Part shown: one piece after another, positions 44,641 through 55,432 of the stretch
How the letters are laid out: the number at the start of each line of letters is the position of its first letter
Position numbering within the stretch: the first letter of the stretch is position 1
NCBI GenBank assembly: GCA_030374765.1
Contig: JARGXX010000003.1
Coordinates: 1,488,001-1,552,000 of the forward strand
DNA: 64,000 nt
Source of the DNA: Agarophyton chilense
Taxonomy: Eukaryota; Rhodophyta; Florideophyceae; Gracilariales; Gracilariaceae
Direction: 5' to 3'
Notes under the pieces: generated by a model
Told to the model about the DNA's origin: nothing
The model's input: the letters and a program-made list of their open reading frames with translations, nothing else
Databases searched by the model: none
Translations under genes and position numbers: made by a program

Positions 44641-45774
44641 ATGATGCCTGCCCGTCCCAGCGGGGTCCCCTCATTTGTGTCGTCACTCCCCCTGACGAAC
44701 AGCTCGCAGTTTTTACCGCCTCGAAACCACAGCTTCGAAACGAGCAACCGCACACCTCTCAGCACACACCCGTGCAAGTCGCCTCCACCTCCTACACCCA
44801 TCAAAATGAAGAAGGCGGGCGAGAAGCAGAGGGCACCGAGGGGGTTCAGCGTTGAACAGATACCTCGCTTCAAGTTCACAGGCAAGCTGCGCCCGGGAAT
44901 GGTCTTGAAACGGCGTCCTGTTCCCAGTGAGATACAGCGCCCCAATTACTGGAAGGACGGAAAACCAAAGGCAAAATTGCCTCGTTTCGCTACCGAAATC
45001 CAAAGTCTAACAGAAGCGGAGGTTGACAAGATGCGCGTTTCTTGTCGGATGGCTCGCGAAATTCTGGACATTGCAGGCCAGATGATTGAGCCCGGTATTG
45101 TCACCGACCAGATTGATGCCGTCGTGCACGAAGAGACCGTAAAGCGAGGGGCGTACCCCTCCCCGCTCAACTACAACGGCTTCCCGAAATCTTGTTGTAC
45201 GTCCATTAACGAAGTGGTGTGCCACGGCATTCCAGACACGACGGCGTTGGTGAACGGCGACATCATAAACGTAGATGTGACAGTGTACTACGATGGGTAC
45301 CATGGAGACTGTTCAGAAACATTCCTCGTCGGCGATGTTGACGAACGCGGAAAAAAGCTCGTACGAGTCACACACGAGTGCCTTGAGAAAGCTATCGAGA
45401 TTTGCAAGCCCGGTTTACCGGTGAAAAGAATTGGTGGCGTCATTGAAGAACATGCAAAACGACATGGTTTCACTGTGGTTCGAAACTTCTGTGGGCATGG
45501 CGTCAACTCAATCTTCCACACGACTCCTCACGTGATGCACTTTAAGAACAACGACCCGGCCGGCATTCTTCAACCAGGTGTAACATTTACAATTGAGCCA
45601 ATGATCAACGAGGGAACGCACCGCAATGTCACGTGGCCCGATGACTGGACTACCACAACATTGGACGGAAAGAGGAGCGCTCAGTTCGAGCACACTCTAT
45701 TGATTACAGACGAGGGTGTGGAGCGATTGACCCAAAAACTAGCCTCCAGCCCAAAATACTTTTGGGAACAATAG
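44641..45774 (+). CDS. MAP1: Methionine aminopeptidase type 1
   Basis: A 377-residue protein that removes the initiator methionine from nascent proteins, a metalloenzyme of the pita-bread fold. All five metal ligands are present: Asp212 (NVDVT), Asp223 (GDCSETF), His286 (CGHGV), Glu319 (TIEPM) and Glu350 (QFEHT). The segment FTGKLRP...VP-EIQRPNYW before the catalytic domain is typical of the eukaryotic cytosolic MetAP1. The N-terminal zinc fingers of animal and yeast cytosolic MetAP1 are absent. The first 55 residues are Ser/Pro-rich without clear structure; translation could also start at the Met near residue 56, just before KKAGEKQR. Whether the long form is sent to an organelle cannot be decided. 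Confidence 0.96.
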   Translation: MMPARPSGVPSFVSSLPLTNSSQFLPPRNHSFETSNRTPLSTHPCKSPPPPTPIKMKKAGEKQRAPRGFSVEQIPRFKFTGKLRPGMVLKRRPVPSEIQRPNYWKDGKPKAKLPRFATEIQSLTEAEVDKMRVSCRMAREILDIAGQMIEPGIVTDQIDAVVHEETVKRGAYPSPLNYNGFPKSCCTSINEVVCHGIPDTTALVNGDIINVDVTVYYDGYHGDCSETFLVGDVDERGKKLVRVTHECLEKAIEICKPGLPVKRIGGVIEEHAKRHGFTVVRNFCGHGVNSIFHTTPHVMHFKNNDPAGILQPGVTFTIEPMINEGTHRNVTWPDDWTTTTLDGKRSAQFEHTLLITDEGVERLTQKLASSPKYFWEQ

Positions 45775-47050
45775 TGAGTGAGTCACCAAGGGGTTTCTTA
45801 CTTTCGTCTTCATCCCCCGTCGGTACCGGGGAACGGAGAGCACGAAGAATCTGCTCAAGAGTTTCTGGTCGGCTCTACACAAGATGTCTAGCGAAATGAT
45901 CCACCCATCCCTTTCTTAGGCTCAGCGAGCGAAACCATTGCGCAAATTGGGAGATGAATGGGTGCGGTCAAATACTTGTTAGTACTTGCCAGCAGTAGTT
46001 TCTGTCTGGAGATTATTACCAAGCTGTGAAGTGTTTCAAGTGTTATAATATCGCTTGCAGTGAGGACGAGTGTGGGAATTCCCTATGGTCCCTTGTTAAT
46101 AGCATGATACGGCGGATACGGTCAAAGATGAGAAGCCCGATCTCCATCCATATGGTCTCACCAGATCATAAATCGTCAGCAAAATCAAACTGATCAGGTA
46201 AATGTGACGTGTGTAGGACTTGCGAGACGCAATCCATTGCTTTCGGCGGGATTTCGAGGAGAGTGAACCCTTACACGAATCACGAACACGTGACGTGCCT
46301 GTTTTGCATGTGAAGAGGGCAAGCAAAACTGATTTGCGATGATCTCATCAACTGAGGCCAGCTTCTTCTCTACGGTTCACAAAGATGGAGCAAATGCTCC
46401 AGACTCTGTGAACTCATTGACCATTTGCAAAGTCACGAAATTAGTATGCAGTGACTATCATTGTAACAATGCGGCAGAGAACTGCAATGGGTGGCTTACA
46501 TTTACATGTTGTTGTGAACTCGACATCTCCCGCAGTTTTCGTGCGTGCATTTGTGACTCATGTTGCGATCGTGATCCCTTGCTTCGTTCGTGCCTTGTTC
46601 GCGTGTTTGTCAGCGAGGATGGTCGTTTCTGGTAAATTGTGTCAATTGTGACTTGAGTGCGTTGAGTTATGGTGAAATGCCTACAATGCCTACATAGGTG
46701 GTGCCCTCGTAATGATCTGCAGCCTTCTCGATTCTGGTTCGGATTATAATCTTCTGAAGATTCTCTTCCTAGGATTTCGAGGTACGAAGAAGCGGGTTTA
46801 TCGGTACCGGAGCAAGCACTGGACACGTTGGCTCCGTAGGCCCGACACTGCTATACTAGTGTGACACAAGACGCTTCCGTCGCCTTGGGCCTCGTCCCTT
46901 TCCTCGTGAGAAGACTTCCATGCAAGGCCTCTCTGTTTGCCGCTATCACAGCTCTGTAGCTTTTTGTTCAACCCACCCTCTTCCCCGGCGCTATCTAGCC
47001 CCCCGTGTTTCTGGAAAGGTTTAGTGGCGCTGTTTAGCCCCCCCGTGCTT

Positions 47051-47075
47051 CGCGAAAGGTGGTTACCTTTTCGCG
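47051..47075. other. Hairpin with AGGTGGTTACCT core
   Basis: CGCGAAAGGT-GGTT-ACCTTTTCGCG forms a 10-bp stem with one bulged base. It is preceded by CGCTGTTTAGCCCCC, as the hairpin at 12065-12090 is preceded by CGCTGTTTAGCTC. A weaker half-copy (TCTAGCCCCCCGTG-TTCTGG-AAAGGT) lies just before it near 46995-47020. Confidence 0.6.
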
Positions 47076-48059
47076 CTTGACCGCTGCTGCGGTTCAGAGC
47101 ACTCCAAACCAGTAAAGATTGTTCGAAGAGCTACGAAGGTGACCCGAAAAAAACCTTGTCCGATAGGATCCGAAAACAGCGGATTTTGTTTTGGTCACTT
47201 AATGATAAGAGCATCTCTACCGCAGTAAATCTATCCGGCATTGGCATGCCGCGGGGCAAAAATGCAAAATGTACTCCTGAGCTTTTCAATGAGGCCCTGA
47301 ATTTTTGGGGTGACTATGCTCCTCTTTGGGGCTTTTGGGTCGAAATAGAGGACGTGAAGGCTTTCGACTGCCTTTTGGAGGACAGAAGGTTCGGAATGTG
47401 CGGGTGACGTAGAAAGAGGCAAAGGGACGGGAAATGTTCGTTGCCAGCTTTCTAATGGCGGTTGGCGGCTTGTTGACGATGCTGCCAGGTTTGATCCTTC
47501 TTTTTCGGTGATCTTTGATACTCGCTTCGACTCCTTGACGATTTGAAGGACTTTATTGTCTTCACCTGTGCAGCGAATTGTCGATTCAGGCGGTTTTCCA
47601 CCTCTGGCAGCAGAGAGTGCGAGCATGGAATCACTTGGAATATAGGGATCGCCACCCTGCACGCCTGTGCCCGGGTTGCGTTTCGCGTTCGGATGACGTT
47701 TTTACTAAAATCAAGGCGTAAAGCCTTCTAAGCGCGACTTCCCTAAAAGCGCAAGACTCCAGTTGCCGATTGCGTTGTGTCGTGCTTTAGCGAAGAATAG
47801 CACAGAAAGATTTATGATACGCGGCAAGGTGCAGGCCTCTGCCTTGGAAGCTATTACTTCTCCACATGCTCCTCGCGTCCATGATAGTCTGCCACCGGAT
47901 TGTTCGGCGTTTTCTCCCTTTCGTATGAGAGTCTGAAAACTTCTCTCCCAACAGCTCGCTGACAGTAAGTGTTGGGAGGGAATCTTTTCCCGGGTAAGAT
48001 CCCAGATTTGATGGACGGTTTGATGTGTCTTTCCTTTGCTCGCCCACAATCGGTATTCA

Positions 48060-48497
48060 TCAGACTGTAATTCTGCGTTTCTTTGTTGGCTGTTCCAGTG
48101 TTGCTAACGACATAATTTCAAAGACGTTCTCAGGTAAAGGGAGTATATTTGGGGTGCTTCCACTTGGCGAAGGCTGCTGAGAGTTACGATTCGCAATGAA
48201 GTTTAGAGGAGAGGCATCTGAGACAGCGATAGAGATAGGGTTCTGGGAGCCAATCTCTGCTGTTTGCAGTTTCAAGTACATTGTAGTCAACACCAAGTCC
48301 TTCGGGTCTTCATTGGCGCTGAACGCCGGTAGAGCAGGTCCGTATTGTTTGCTGAGCTGCATCAAGTTCAGCAGTTGTGCATGGAAATTGGCAATAAGGG
48401 CTTTCAGCTCTTCAAAAGAGCTTCGCATGATTTTACGCAATGTCTTTTCTCCGCTGACATATTCTGTGATGTTTCTCAGCTTTAATTGTATCAGCAA
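48060..48497 (-). other. Possible exon or gene remnant, helical protein with basic tail
   Basis: An ORF of 145 codons with no ATG near its 5' end. It has an amphipathic helical first half (SSFEELKALIANFHAQLLNL), a Ser/Pro-rich middle and a basic KKRRITV end that resembles a nuclear signal. It could be the last exon of a spliced gene or a pseudogene fragment. No family recognised. Confidence 0.25.
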
Positions 48498-49126
48498 AAC
48501 TGCGGCAAGCTTTTTGCTGTGGGTTGTTGCTGTGTCACTGCCTTTTTTCTAATTAGCGTTCGCTGCCTCTCTGATATTCTACAAAATATCGTCGCTAAGC
48601 TTTGAGATTGTTAAACAGCTTTGGCATGGAAGTTTAAGAATGCGTAGAGCGTTTTGTGGGGTGGTGCATATATTTAGCTGCCGGAATATGGTTGTGACAA
48701 ACGATGGTGGCTGTTTGTGTAATACAGATGAGATTTTACGACGTGATATGTATTAGTGCTGTCAACGAGCAACCGAGGCTCTTGTGTTGTGTCTTTTTGG
48801 TGTATGAAAGATTACAAGGGGTTTTTAAAGTGTAGTGCTTGCTGTCTGTACGCAAATATGCTCTTCCTGTATGGTTTGCGGGTGAATTTGAGAAAGCAGG
48901 GAAGGAGTGTTTTGAAAAGGCAGGGTTCCTACGCGATGGTATTGTCTCCGAAAAAATTGCAACGGTACGTTAAGGGTTGTTAAGGCTCGCAGACAAGGAA
49001 GAAGGTTTGGGAGGGTTTGAGGAAGGTTTTAAGCCGTCACAGGAGCTTAAAAGAGCGGCGCAACGAAAATGGGGTTTTGAGATTGAGAGAAAGTTCAGGT
49101 AAGAGCTATTGAACACTGTGAAGTGC

Positions 49127-49400
49127 AAAAGATGGCGGAATTGGCTGCCTACGGCATGGATGACGACGAGGATCGGAGGAGGAAGGGAGAAGAAACTTTG
49201 GCACCTCCCTTTCCGCTCGACAAGCCTGCAAAACATTTGGAAATGGGGTAGAGACGGTGAACCCGCTCCACGGAATCCCACAGTTCTTGCAGGATGTCGG
49301 AGACAGTGCCGACAAGCTTAGATATAGCCACAGGAGTTGCGCGAAAGACATTTTCAATGAGATATTGACTTGGTAGCAGCCGGGCAAAGACCAGTTGCAG
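49127..49400 (+). pseudogene. Decayed coding fragment
   Basis: An ATG in good context at 49131 opens a 43-codon acidic/basic peptide (MAELAAYGMDDDEDRRRKGE). It stops at GGTAG near 49250, and a shift of frame there continues protein-like sequence (LHGIPQFLQDVGDSADKLRY) to about 49390. Frame loss suggests a pseudogene. Family not recognised. Confidence 0.25.
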
Positions 49401-50520
49401 AGAAATATAGTTGTCAGAGCGTGAGTGACGTGCCCATGCTCCCATTTCAGATGAAGAACCCTTCGCTTGTGTGTACCCACAGCATCCCTGATGAATAGCG
49501 AAATGAAATGAAATCGCTCAAATGCCGTTCTTCGGGATTATTCTAATCCTTTCCATGGGCGCCACCCAACTCACAAATATCATTGATATTTAAAAGTTGG
49601 ATGCCGGCATAAGGAATGAAGTCTCGGTCGCCGAGTGATCTTTCTCCGCTTCACTCGCAGTTCGCTCGTATTCCGAGGCTTTTCACTTTTCTTTTGAACA
49701 GCATGTAGCTCAAATTCTGCAGTTTCATGAAGGACAAAGATAAGTTCAGACAAGATTGTATAGAAGCCTCGAATGAGATTCCGTGTGGATCGCTCGAAAA
49801 CAAGTTTCTTTTCGTTGACAAAGACGTTCGTGATGGGAAGCAACGATTTGCAACGTTCTATTACAGGTACCCTGTGGATGAGGTTCTGTCTTGTTGAATT
49901 CCTAGCGTTGACGACATTCTGAATTGCACGTTACTGAGGTAGTACAAAGAAAGAATTTCAATCCAACTGAGAGTGGCGCAAGATAAGTTTGGACAGAGGA
50001 AAGAGGGCAATAAAGAGCCGTTTTTGTTGACATGCACAGGTGCAAAGGTGTGCAGTTGGGAGGTCTAGTTGGGCGAACCAATGTCAACAGGCCCAGCCGC
50101 GACAATTGGCAACGAAGAAAGGGTGGAAGTTGATGTATACAGCGGATACGTTGTAGGGCTGGCGTGCAACGGAAATAATGATTCACGACGAGGATTGATG
50201 TACGATAGCGGCCGCCTCCTCGTCGCCAAGTCCATGCGTGGATAAGAACTTTCGAAGCGGTTGTGCGCCTCCTACATCAAGACAGCGGCCACAGGCGACG
50301 CGATGGGCGACATGGACGCAAGGTAGAGTGCGGAGAGCGTGGACAATGGGATCGACGAGTGAAGAGACAGAGCGGGAGATGATGAGAAGCAAACCGACAG
50401 AGGCGGTAAGTTGTAGGGGCAATCTTCAGAGTTACCAAAAAAAGCACGAACTCAACAGTTCAAGTAAAAACCGCTACCGGTGTTCTGATTCCGTCATTTT
50501 CGCATTCTCCCGTGTCACTA

Positions 50521-51681
50521 ATGGCTTTAAAAAGCGCCTTGTTGTGGCGGAGATCCCTTTCCTCTGCCCACAACCCTTGCAGACGCATCCAACGTGACCA
50601 GAGTGCGAGGTTGATCAGAGTTCCTCTGACAAATTCTTTCATTTCTACCTCGAAGCGCAATCTATCTACATCAACGTCATTTGCGTCGAGAGTTGACGAG
50701 CTTTCGAGAGCTGCAGCTGACAATCTCCAAGCATTTCACGAAGCGATACCTATCCATTGTTCGTGGTCTCTCACAATCCCAGTGATTTCATTGGCGATCC
50801 GCGGTTTATCTCTACCTTTATTGTATCACCATCAACTACACCGCGGTCGTGCTCGTATTGCTGCAAAAGAAGATCTTCGGATTCAGCATTTCGTGCGAAA
50901 GTCGCCAGGAACTCTTCTGCAGAAGTATTACACTTATCGACATCTTCGCAGAATAGCGCTGAGATCTGCTAGCACATCGTCGTGGCAGCAGTTTAGATGG
51001 CACCTCGCAGTTCATCTACCGCTTATTGTATCTGCGTCACTCGGAATGCGCGAGATTTCAGTTCGAGCTGATAATGGATGGAGCGGAACGTCTTTGGCGT
51101 GGTTAACGGATCTGGGTGCCCCAGATCCAACCTTCGCGTTGCCGTTACTCACGGCTGGGTTGTGGTTGTGGAACTTGGAACCGGGGGCCGCGCCCTCTGC
51201 AAAGCTTCATCCTGTGCAGAAACTGCCAACAAATGCGGGCAGGTTTATCCTGAGGTCGTTTCAAGTATTTTCCGTAGTATCGCTATCGGTTACCACTCAA
51301 TTACCTTCAGGGCTTGTGCTCTTTTGGGCATGTAACGCGCTGTTGACGACTGGATTGCGCAACGCACTGGGGAACGACGCGCTTAGAAGACGTGTTGGTC
51401 TTTTAACGGAAGCTGACTTGAAGGAGATATCAGCGCCTCCTGTCATGAAGGCAACGGAGCAAGCCTTTGAGCAAATGAGAAAGGAACTGGGGACAATGCA
51501 GTCAGAACTGCTCTCGAGGTTCAAAGGTCGAAACGTGGACGACACCCTCGTCAAAGATGTCAATCGAATGTTGAAGCGGGAACGAATGAGCGGACGAATG
51601 ATCGCCGACTTTAAGGCTGTGATTCGGACAGATGATCGAGACGGGAAGAAATACTTGGCTGTCATTCCAAACAGCGCCTAA
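50521..51681 (+). CDS. COX18: Mitochondrial COX18/Oxa1-type membrane insertase
   Basis: A 386-residue protein of the YidC/Oxa1/Alb3 family, nearest in layout to COX18, which inserts parts of the cytochrome oxidase subunit Cox2 into the mitochondrial inner membrane. The N-terminus is rich in Arg, Ser and Leu with no acid, a typical mitochondrial presequence (residues 1-55). Membrane segments are visible around 80-100 (SLTIPVISLAIRGLSLPLL), 158-178, 205-222 and 262-285. The last contains the family signature QLPSGLVLFWACNALLTTGLR. The C-terminal tail of about 100 residues is charged and may contact the ribosome or nascent chain. The ATG at 50521 is the first in frame after an alternative start codon. 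The COX18 rather than Oxa1 assignment is a judgement from length and organisation. Confidence 0.82.
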   Translation: MALKSALLWRRSLSSAHNPCRRIQRDQSARLIRVPLTNSFISTSKRNLSTSTSFASRVDELSRAAADNLQAFHEAIPIHCSWSLTIPVISLAIRGLSLPLLYHHQLHRGRARIAAKEDLRIQHFVRKSPGTLLQKYYTYRHLRRIALRSASTSSWQQFRWHLAVHLPLIVSASLGMREISVRADNGWSGTSLAWLTDLGAPDPTFALPLLTAGLWLWNLEPGAAPSAKLHPVQKLPTNAGRFILRSFQVFSVVSLSVTTQLPSGLVLFWACNALLTTGLRNALGNDALRRRVGLLTEADLKEISAPPVMKATEQAFEQMRKELGTMQSELLSRFKGRNVDDTLVKDVNRMLKRERMSGRMIADFKAVIRTDDRDGKKYLAVIPNSA

Positions 51682-52295
51682 CCGCCGTACACTACGGCGC
51701 TTCTTCATTCGTTTAACTCCTGAAGACTGCATACAAGAGAATGGCTGCTCCAACCTGCTCAAAGTAAAAAGTCTGGAGCGTTCCAAGAGACAACTCCTAG
51801 ATATTGGCCCCTTTGAAAAGCGTTTTCCCTCGTGCATCATCATGCAGTCACGTGGACGCTTGCGGTTTCTTTTCTGCACTTCACATGGCACACAAGATTA
51901 CGCAGACGAGTTTGAACACAGCCTTGCCGCAATCTATGGCAACAATGTTTGTCTAGCCGTTAGAATTCGAGCTAAAAGCCAACGCAGTACGGTAGCACTG
52001 AGAAAGGAAAGGAAATTGGTCAAGTGCTTTTAACTTGACGAATGACATTGTTGAATGGACAATCACAAGAAAAAAGACAGATATTCAATCGGATGTACAC
52101 TGGTGTTCGCATATTTCAATCTATGGAGATAATGAGAGCGACGGGGTCCTTCGCTTGCTGCTATTGAAGGCAGTGTTCAAGCTGACATGACGCTTTCAAT
52201 GTCAGCATCCACTTGGATGTGTGTGCACTGAGACAAAAAGGTACACAGAACAACTTGAAATGGGATCGATGATTTTCAAAGCTGCGCAGCAGAGT

Positions 52296-52741
52296 TCATT
52301 TCACGAGCTCTCCAAGGCCAGAGACATGCGATCTAGTAGAAAACGCTCTTTGGATAGTACTTGTACTTTGTTTTGTTCCCTTTGCGCTGCCAGCGATAAC
52401 TTTTGGAGAAAAGGGTAAAACACCGGCAGTACCCAGAAGTCTGGCGACTGTATGATTCTCAGGTTAGATGTTGATTTTGGCTGAAGGATTGTTCGCTTGT
52501 ACTACGTACCAGTATCTGACGGTTGAGCTCCAACGGAGACCCAATACTTGATTCTTTCCACGTTGAGACATACGCGTTTGATATTGCTAGCGGCCTCGCG
52601 TCGTGAGTGTGACATTGGGTTGTATGTACCCAACACTTCTATGAACCTTCCGTCTCTCTTTGCTCGCGCATCTGCAGCAACAATTCTGTAAAACGGACGA
52701 TGAGTTTGACCCCACCTTGCCAGCCGTATACGAACAACCAT
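52296..52741 (-). CDS. bS16 ribosomal protein, organellar, with one 62-nt intron
   Basis: The small-subunit ribosomal protein bS16, almost certainly nucleus-encoded for mitochondria, is read as complement(52296..52447, 52510..52741). Exon 1 from the ATG at 52741 codes [20 protein letters not shown] and continues through GTYNP to [17 protein letters not shown]. The frame then hits a perfect donor (G|GTACGT at 52510/52509). The intron ends in a TCTAAC branch-like sequence and ATACAG at 52448, and exon 2 resumes as [11 protein letters not shown], as in bacterial S16. A 38-residue extension follows the bacterial end. This is the only well-supported intron in the window and shows that introns can be very short here. 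No N-terminal transit peptide is visible, as in several mitochondrial bS16 proteins. Confidence 0.9.
52448..52509 (-). other. 62-nt spliceosomal intron in the bS16 gene
   Basis: Donor GTACGT, branch-like TCTAAC about 20 nt before the acceptor, acceptor ATACAG. Removal restores the conserved S16 sequence GAQPSDT-VARLLG in frame. Confidence 0.88.
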
Positions 52742-52833
52742 GATGGCGGCTTTCACGAGTGAACAAGCGATCCTCTAGAGTGCAGGGAGATCGTTTACAG
52801 ATTACTGCCGCGCTGCAGAAGGCGCTCAAGGCT

Positions 52834-53046
52834 TTATAATGTGCACAGGGTGGCAAGCTGGTAGTTCGGCTGTTGGAGGGAGAAGGATGGAAAACCGATC
52901 CCCCCCCCCAAAATGGGATCAAATTGTGGATCACTCTTAAATTTGCCGCCGAACAAAACTTTTGCAGACATGTCTTGGAATTCTCTCCGCGAGTAGATAG
53001 CAATTGCTAGCAATCCTAACCCTTGCAAAAGGGTTACAAACTTCAC
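52834..53046 (-). other. Small hydrophobic ORF between bS16 and SPT3 (doubtful)
   Basis: A 70-codon ORF opening at GTG, with a hydrophobic helix (FVTLLQGLGLLAIAIYS) followed by a charged stretch. A splice-acceptor-like TGAGCAG lies about 35 bases upstream. It resembles a small single-pass mitochondrial membrane protein and could be the second exon of a short gene, but a poly-G run inside it and the missing ATG make this weak. Confidence 0.22.
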
Positions 53047-53283
53047 CTTTGCAACCGTCAGCAGACACGGACGTGCTGCTCAGGGTATGTTTCACCGTCC
53101 AAGTTTCTACCATAAGCATTTTAAGTTAGCTCTGCAGCGTTGGGGGACGACCGCAAGAAGGCTTTTCGGTTCCCCGTGACTGAATCGACGATGGAAGATT
53201 CGCCAGGCACAAATGTGGGTTTCGCGGAGTGTGTCCACGCTCCATATGCGTCTGACTGTTCATGGATGCAGCCCATATTTTAT

Positions 53284-54486
53284 TCACACAAAATCATACA
53301 AGCCCACGCGAAGACGTGGCTTTCCGCCCCAGCCTCGTTCTTTCAACTTACCTAGAGCCGCGTAGACATGATGCGGCATTAACCCATCCGCTCGAGGTTG
53401 AAAATAAAACTTGCGAGCGTATGGTCGACTAATTAACGATCGAATCTCCCCCGCAAGTCTCGAAGCATGCACTTCAGGACAAGGAACGGTGACAGCCGTG
53501 CCAACGCCATGACCAAGAGCTTCCAGACAATGCCTGTCCTTGTTCCATGAGGGAGAACTGGAGCAAGGCAGTTGGGATTGAAGCTCGCCGTTGTACCTAC
53601 ACAACAGAGCAGTTTGAACGAGCTGGCCAACCAATTCCCACGTAAGATGTGCCATGGCAGGTAGATCTTGCTCTGTGCAGGGCACTGCGAGCCATTCCCT
53701 GAAAAGAGCAACTCGCTCGACGCCTCGGATCTTGGGATCTGCCGAAAAGCTCTCGCTCCTGGCAAACGAAATGGATTTGCATCGTACCAAATGGGTAAAA
53801 TCAGCGGGCGACATGCTGAAGCGGAGCGACTGAAACAAGTGCTCGGACCAATACGTAAGCAAATCAGTAACGGCACCATCGGGGAAAGGGTCGGTGTAGG
53901 AGACAAACGGATCGCCAAAGCGCGGAACGGACACTCTTCGGTTTGTCTGACACGCCTTGAAGTAGTTGTTCAAGCGATGGCTACCCCTAGCATCCAATCG
54001 AGAGCAAACGGCCATGAGGCCGCCCGGTGCGATACGACGCATCTCGTCACGCACGCAGTCCTCCACCAACTCCAGCGTATCCCTCGCGCAAAAGCGAACG
54101 TCGCCAAACGCAAACAGCAAACACTGAAACTCGTGCGCAAACACCCTGGTATGCGGTGCAACCAGCTTGACGTCGGGGAGAAAGTGGGCACCAAAGAGCG
54201 TCAAAGTGGACTGGGAATGGGTTACAGAAAGGGGGCGCGCGTTTCGTTTGGAGTTACGCGGTTGCTCGCGCGCGCGTTTGCGCGGTCGGACGGAGGAGGC
54301 GGATGGGGAGGAAGGCGGCTTGCTGCGCTTTTCTGGTCGCCGGGGGGTGGCAGGCGGCGTGGCAGCGGACGCGGGACGCGGACGTGGCTTTGGCTTGGCG
54401 CGCGAGGTTGGCGACGGCGGTACGGACGGTGCGGGCGGCACGGACGGCACCGGCGGCACCGGCGCGCGCGGTGGCGGGACGGTCAT
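53284..54486 (-). CDS. SPT3: SPT3-like SAGA subunit
   Basis: A 400-residue protein. From the ATG at 54486 the first 95 residues are Pro/Ser/Lys/Arg-rich and disordered, with a basic KRSK...RKRAREQ stretch that may be a nuclear signal. A TFIID-18-type histone fold follows at about 115-160 (FAHEFQCLLFAFGD ... DTLELVEDCVRDEM). A second histone-fold region lies around 255-320 (CKSISFARSES, VALFREWL, LTWELVGQLVQTALL). The order and the SF-x(n)-FREWL motif are those of SPT3, which in the SAGA coactivator helps deliver TBP to promoters. The C-terminal part (330-400) is shared less widely. The frame opens at a GTG upstream of the ATG. Confidence 0.85.
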   Translation of the reverse strand: MTVPPPRAPVPPVPSVPPAPSVPPSPTSRAKPKPRPRPASAATPPATPRRPEKRSKPPSSPSASSVRPRKRAREQPRNSKRNARPLSVTHSQSTLTLFGAHFLPDVKLVAPHTRVFAHEFQCLLFAFGDVRFCARDTLELVEDCVRDEMRRIAPGGLMAVCSRLDARGSHRLNNYFKACQTNRRVSVPRFGDPFVSYTDPFPDGAVTDLLTYWSEHLFQSLRFSMSPADFTHLVRCKSISFARSESFSADPKIRGVERVALFREWLAVPCTEQDLPAMAHLTWELVGQLVQTALLCRYNGELQSQLPCSSSPSWNKDRHCLEALGHGVGTAVTVPCPEVHASRLAGEIRSLISRPYARKFYFQPRADGLMPHHVYAALGKLKERGWGGKPRLRVGLYDFV

Positions 54487-55432
54487 AGTACGCGCCGTTG
54501 ACGAAGCTCCGTGGCTCACCGTGTGTCACATTTTGCTTGGCAGCGAGCTTTGTAGCTAGATTGGCAGCTCTCTCTCTCTCTCTAATGATCGCTAACTATT
54601 AGCCGCAAGTAAATGTATCGAGTGTGGAGGTGAATGCCGTGCAAAAAGGCCAAATTGTTGCATGTTCAACTCGCTTGTAGCCATGGGCACACATTCGCGC
54701 GCGGCTGGCGCTCCGCGAGTTGAGCTTCCGCGTAGGGATGCCCCCTCTGCGATGGCCTCTGGGAACTGGACAGCGGCCAGAGAAAGAGGTCAAGCTAACT
54801 AGACATGGCAGTGCTACCATAATCACCATGACCCTAGCTAGAGCTCTCTCTCTCTCTCTCTCTCTCGCTAGCTAGTGTTTTTGAGTCTTCCGAGAAACCA
54901 TCATCTCATGTCCAGTCAAGCAGCAAGACTTGGCAGCAGTAATCGTTTTGCTATCTTCGTCCCCGCATCAAATATCCCAGCTACATAGTAGCACATAGTA
55001 GCACATAGTAGCACACGAGTGTGTGCAGCGCTTGACGCAGAATCTGACTCGTGGGTTCAGCGACTAACCGCTAAAATGGGCTAACCATTGAAGGCTTTCC
55101 AGTCGCAAGTTCGCCGCCGCCGTTTTCCTCATCTAAACCGCTAAACAAGCCGATTGACGCATGAATTGTAGGGCGTGTAATATTTTGTCAAGCCTTCAAT
55201 TTCAGTAGTGGCGTTTGGGCTATACTACCAAACTCTGCCGTACTCGGCCTACTGTCACGCCCCCGCTAGTGCTTTTCTTCAACGCGAGCCATGTAAACCG
55301 GCAAGACACCTTCAGCTACTGGTGTACCTAGCTCTCCGTGACTCGCAAATCTTCTCTTTGCCTGTTTCAGAATCGTTTTATTGTTCAACTCACTGCAACT
55401 CTTGGTGCCATCGTACTTGCGTCTGGTTGTGG
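54487..55432. promoter_or_regulatory. Divergent intergenic region between SPT3 and the phosphotransferase-like gene
   Basis: About 950 bp without a gene. It contains (CT)n tracts at 54568-54583 and 54844-54866 and a 10-bp tandem repeat (CATAGTAGCA, three copies) at 54984-55013. No clear TATA box seen. Confidence 0.6.

Larger units (their letters stand above)
45775..50520. other. Gene-poor interval with decayed coding fragments
   Basis: About 4.7 kb without a gene I can name. It holds the hairpin at 47051-47075, a 145-codon minus-strand ORF at 48060-48497, and a plus-strand fragment at about 49127-49400. Other ORFs here are short and without motifs. No LTRs or terminal repeats were recognised. 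Confidence 0.5.
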
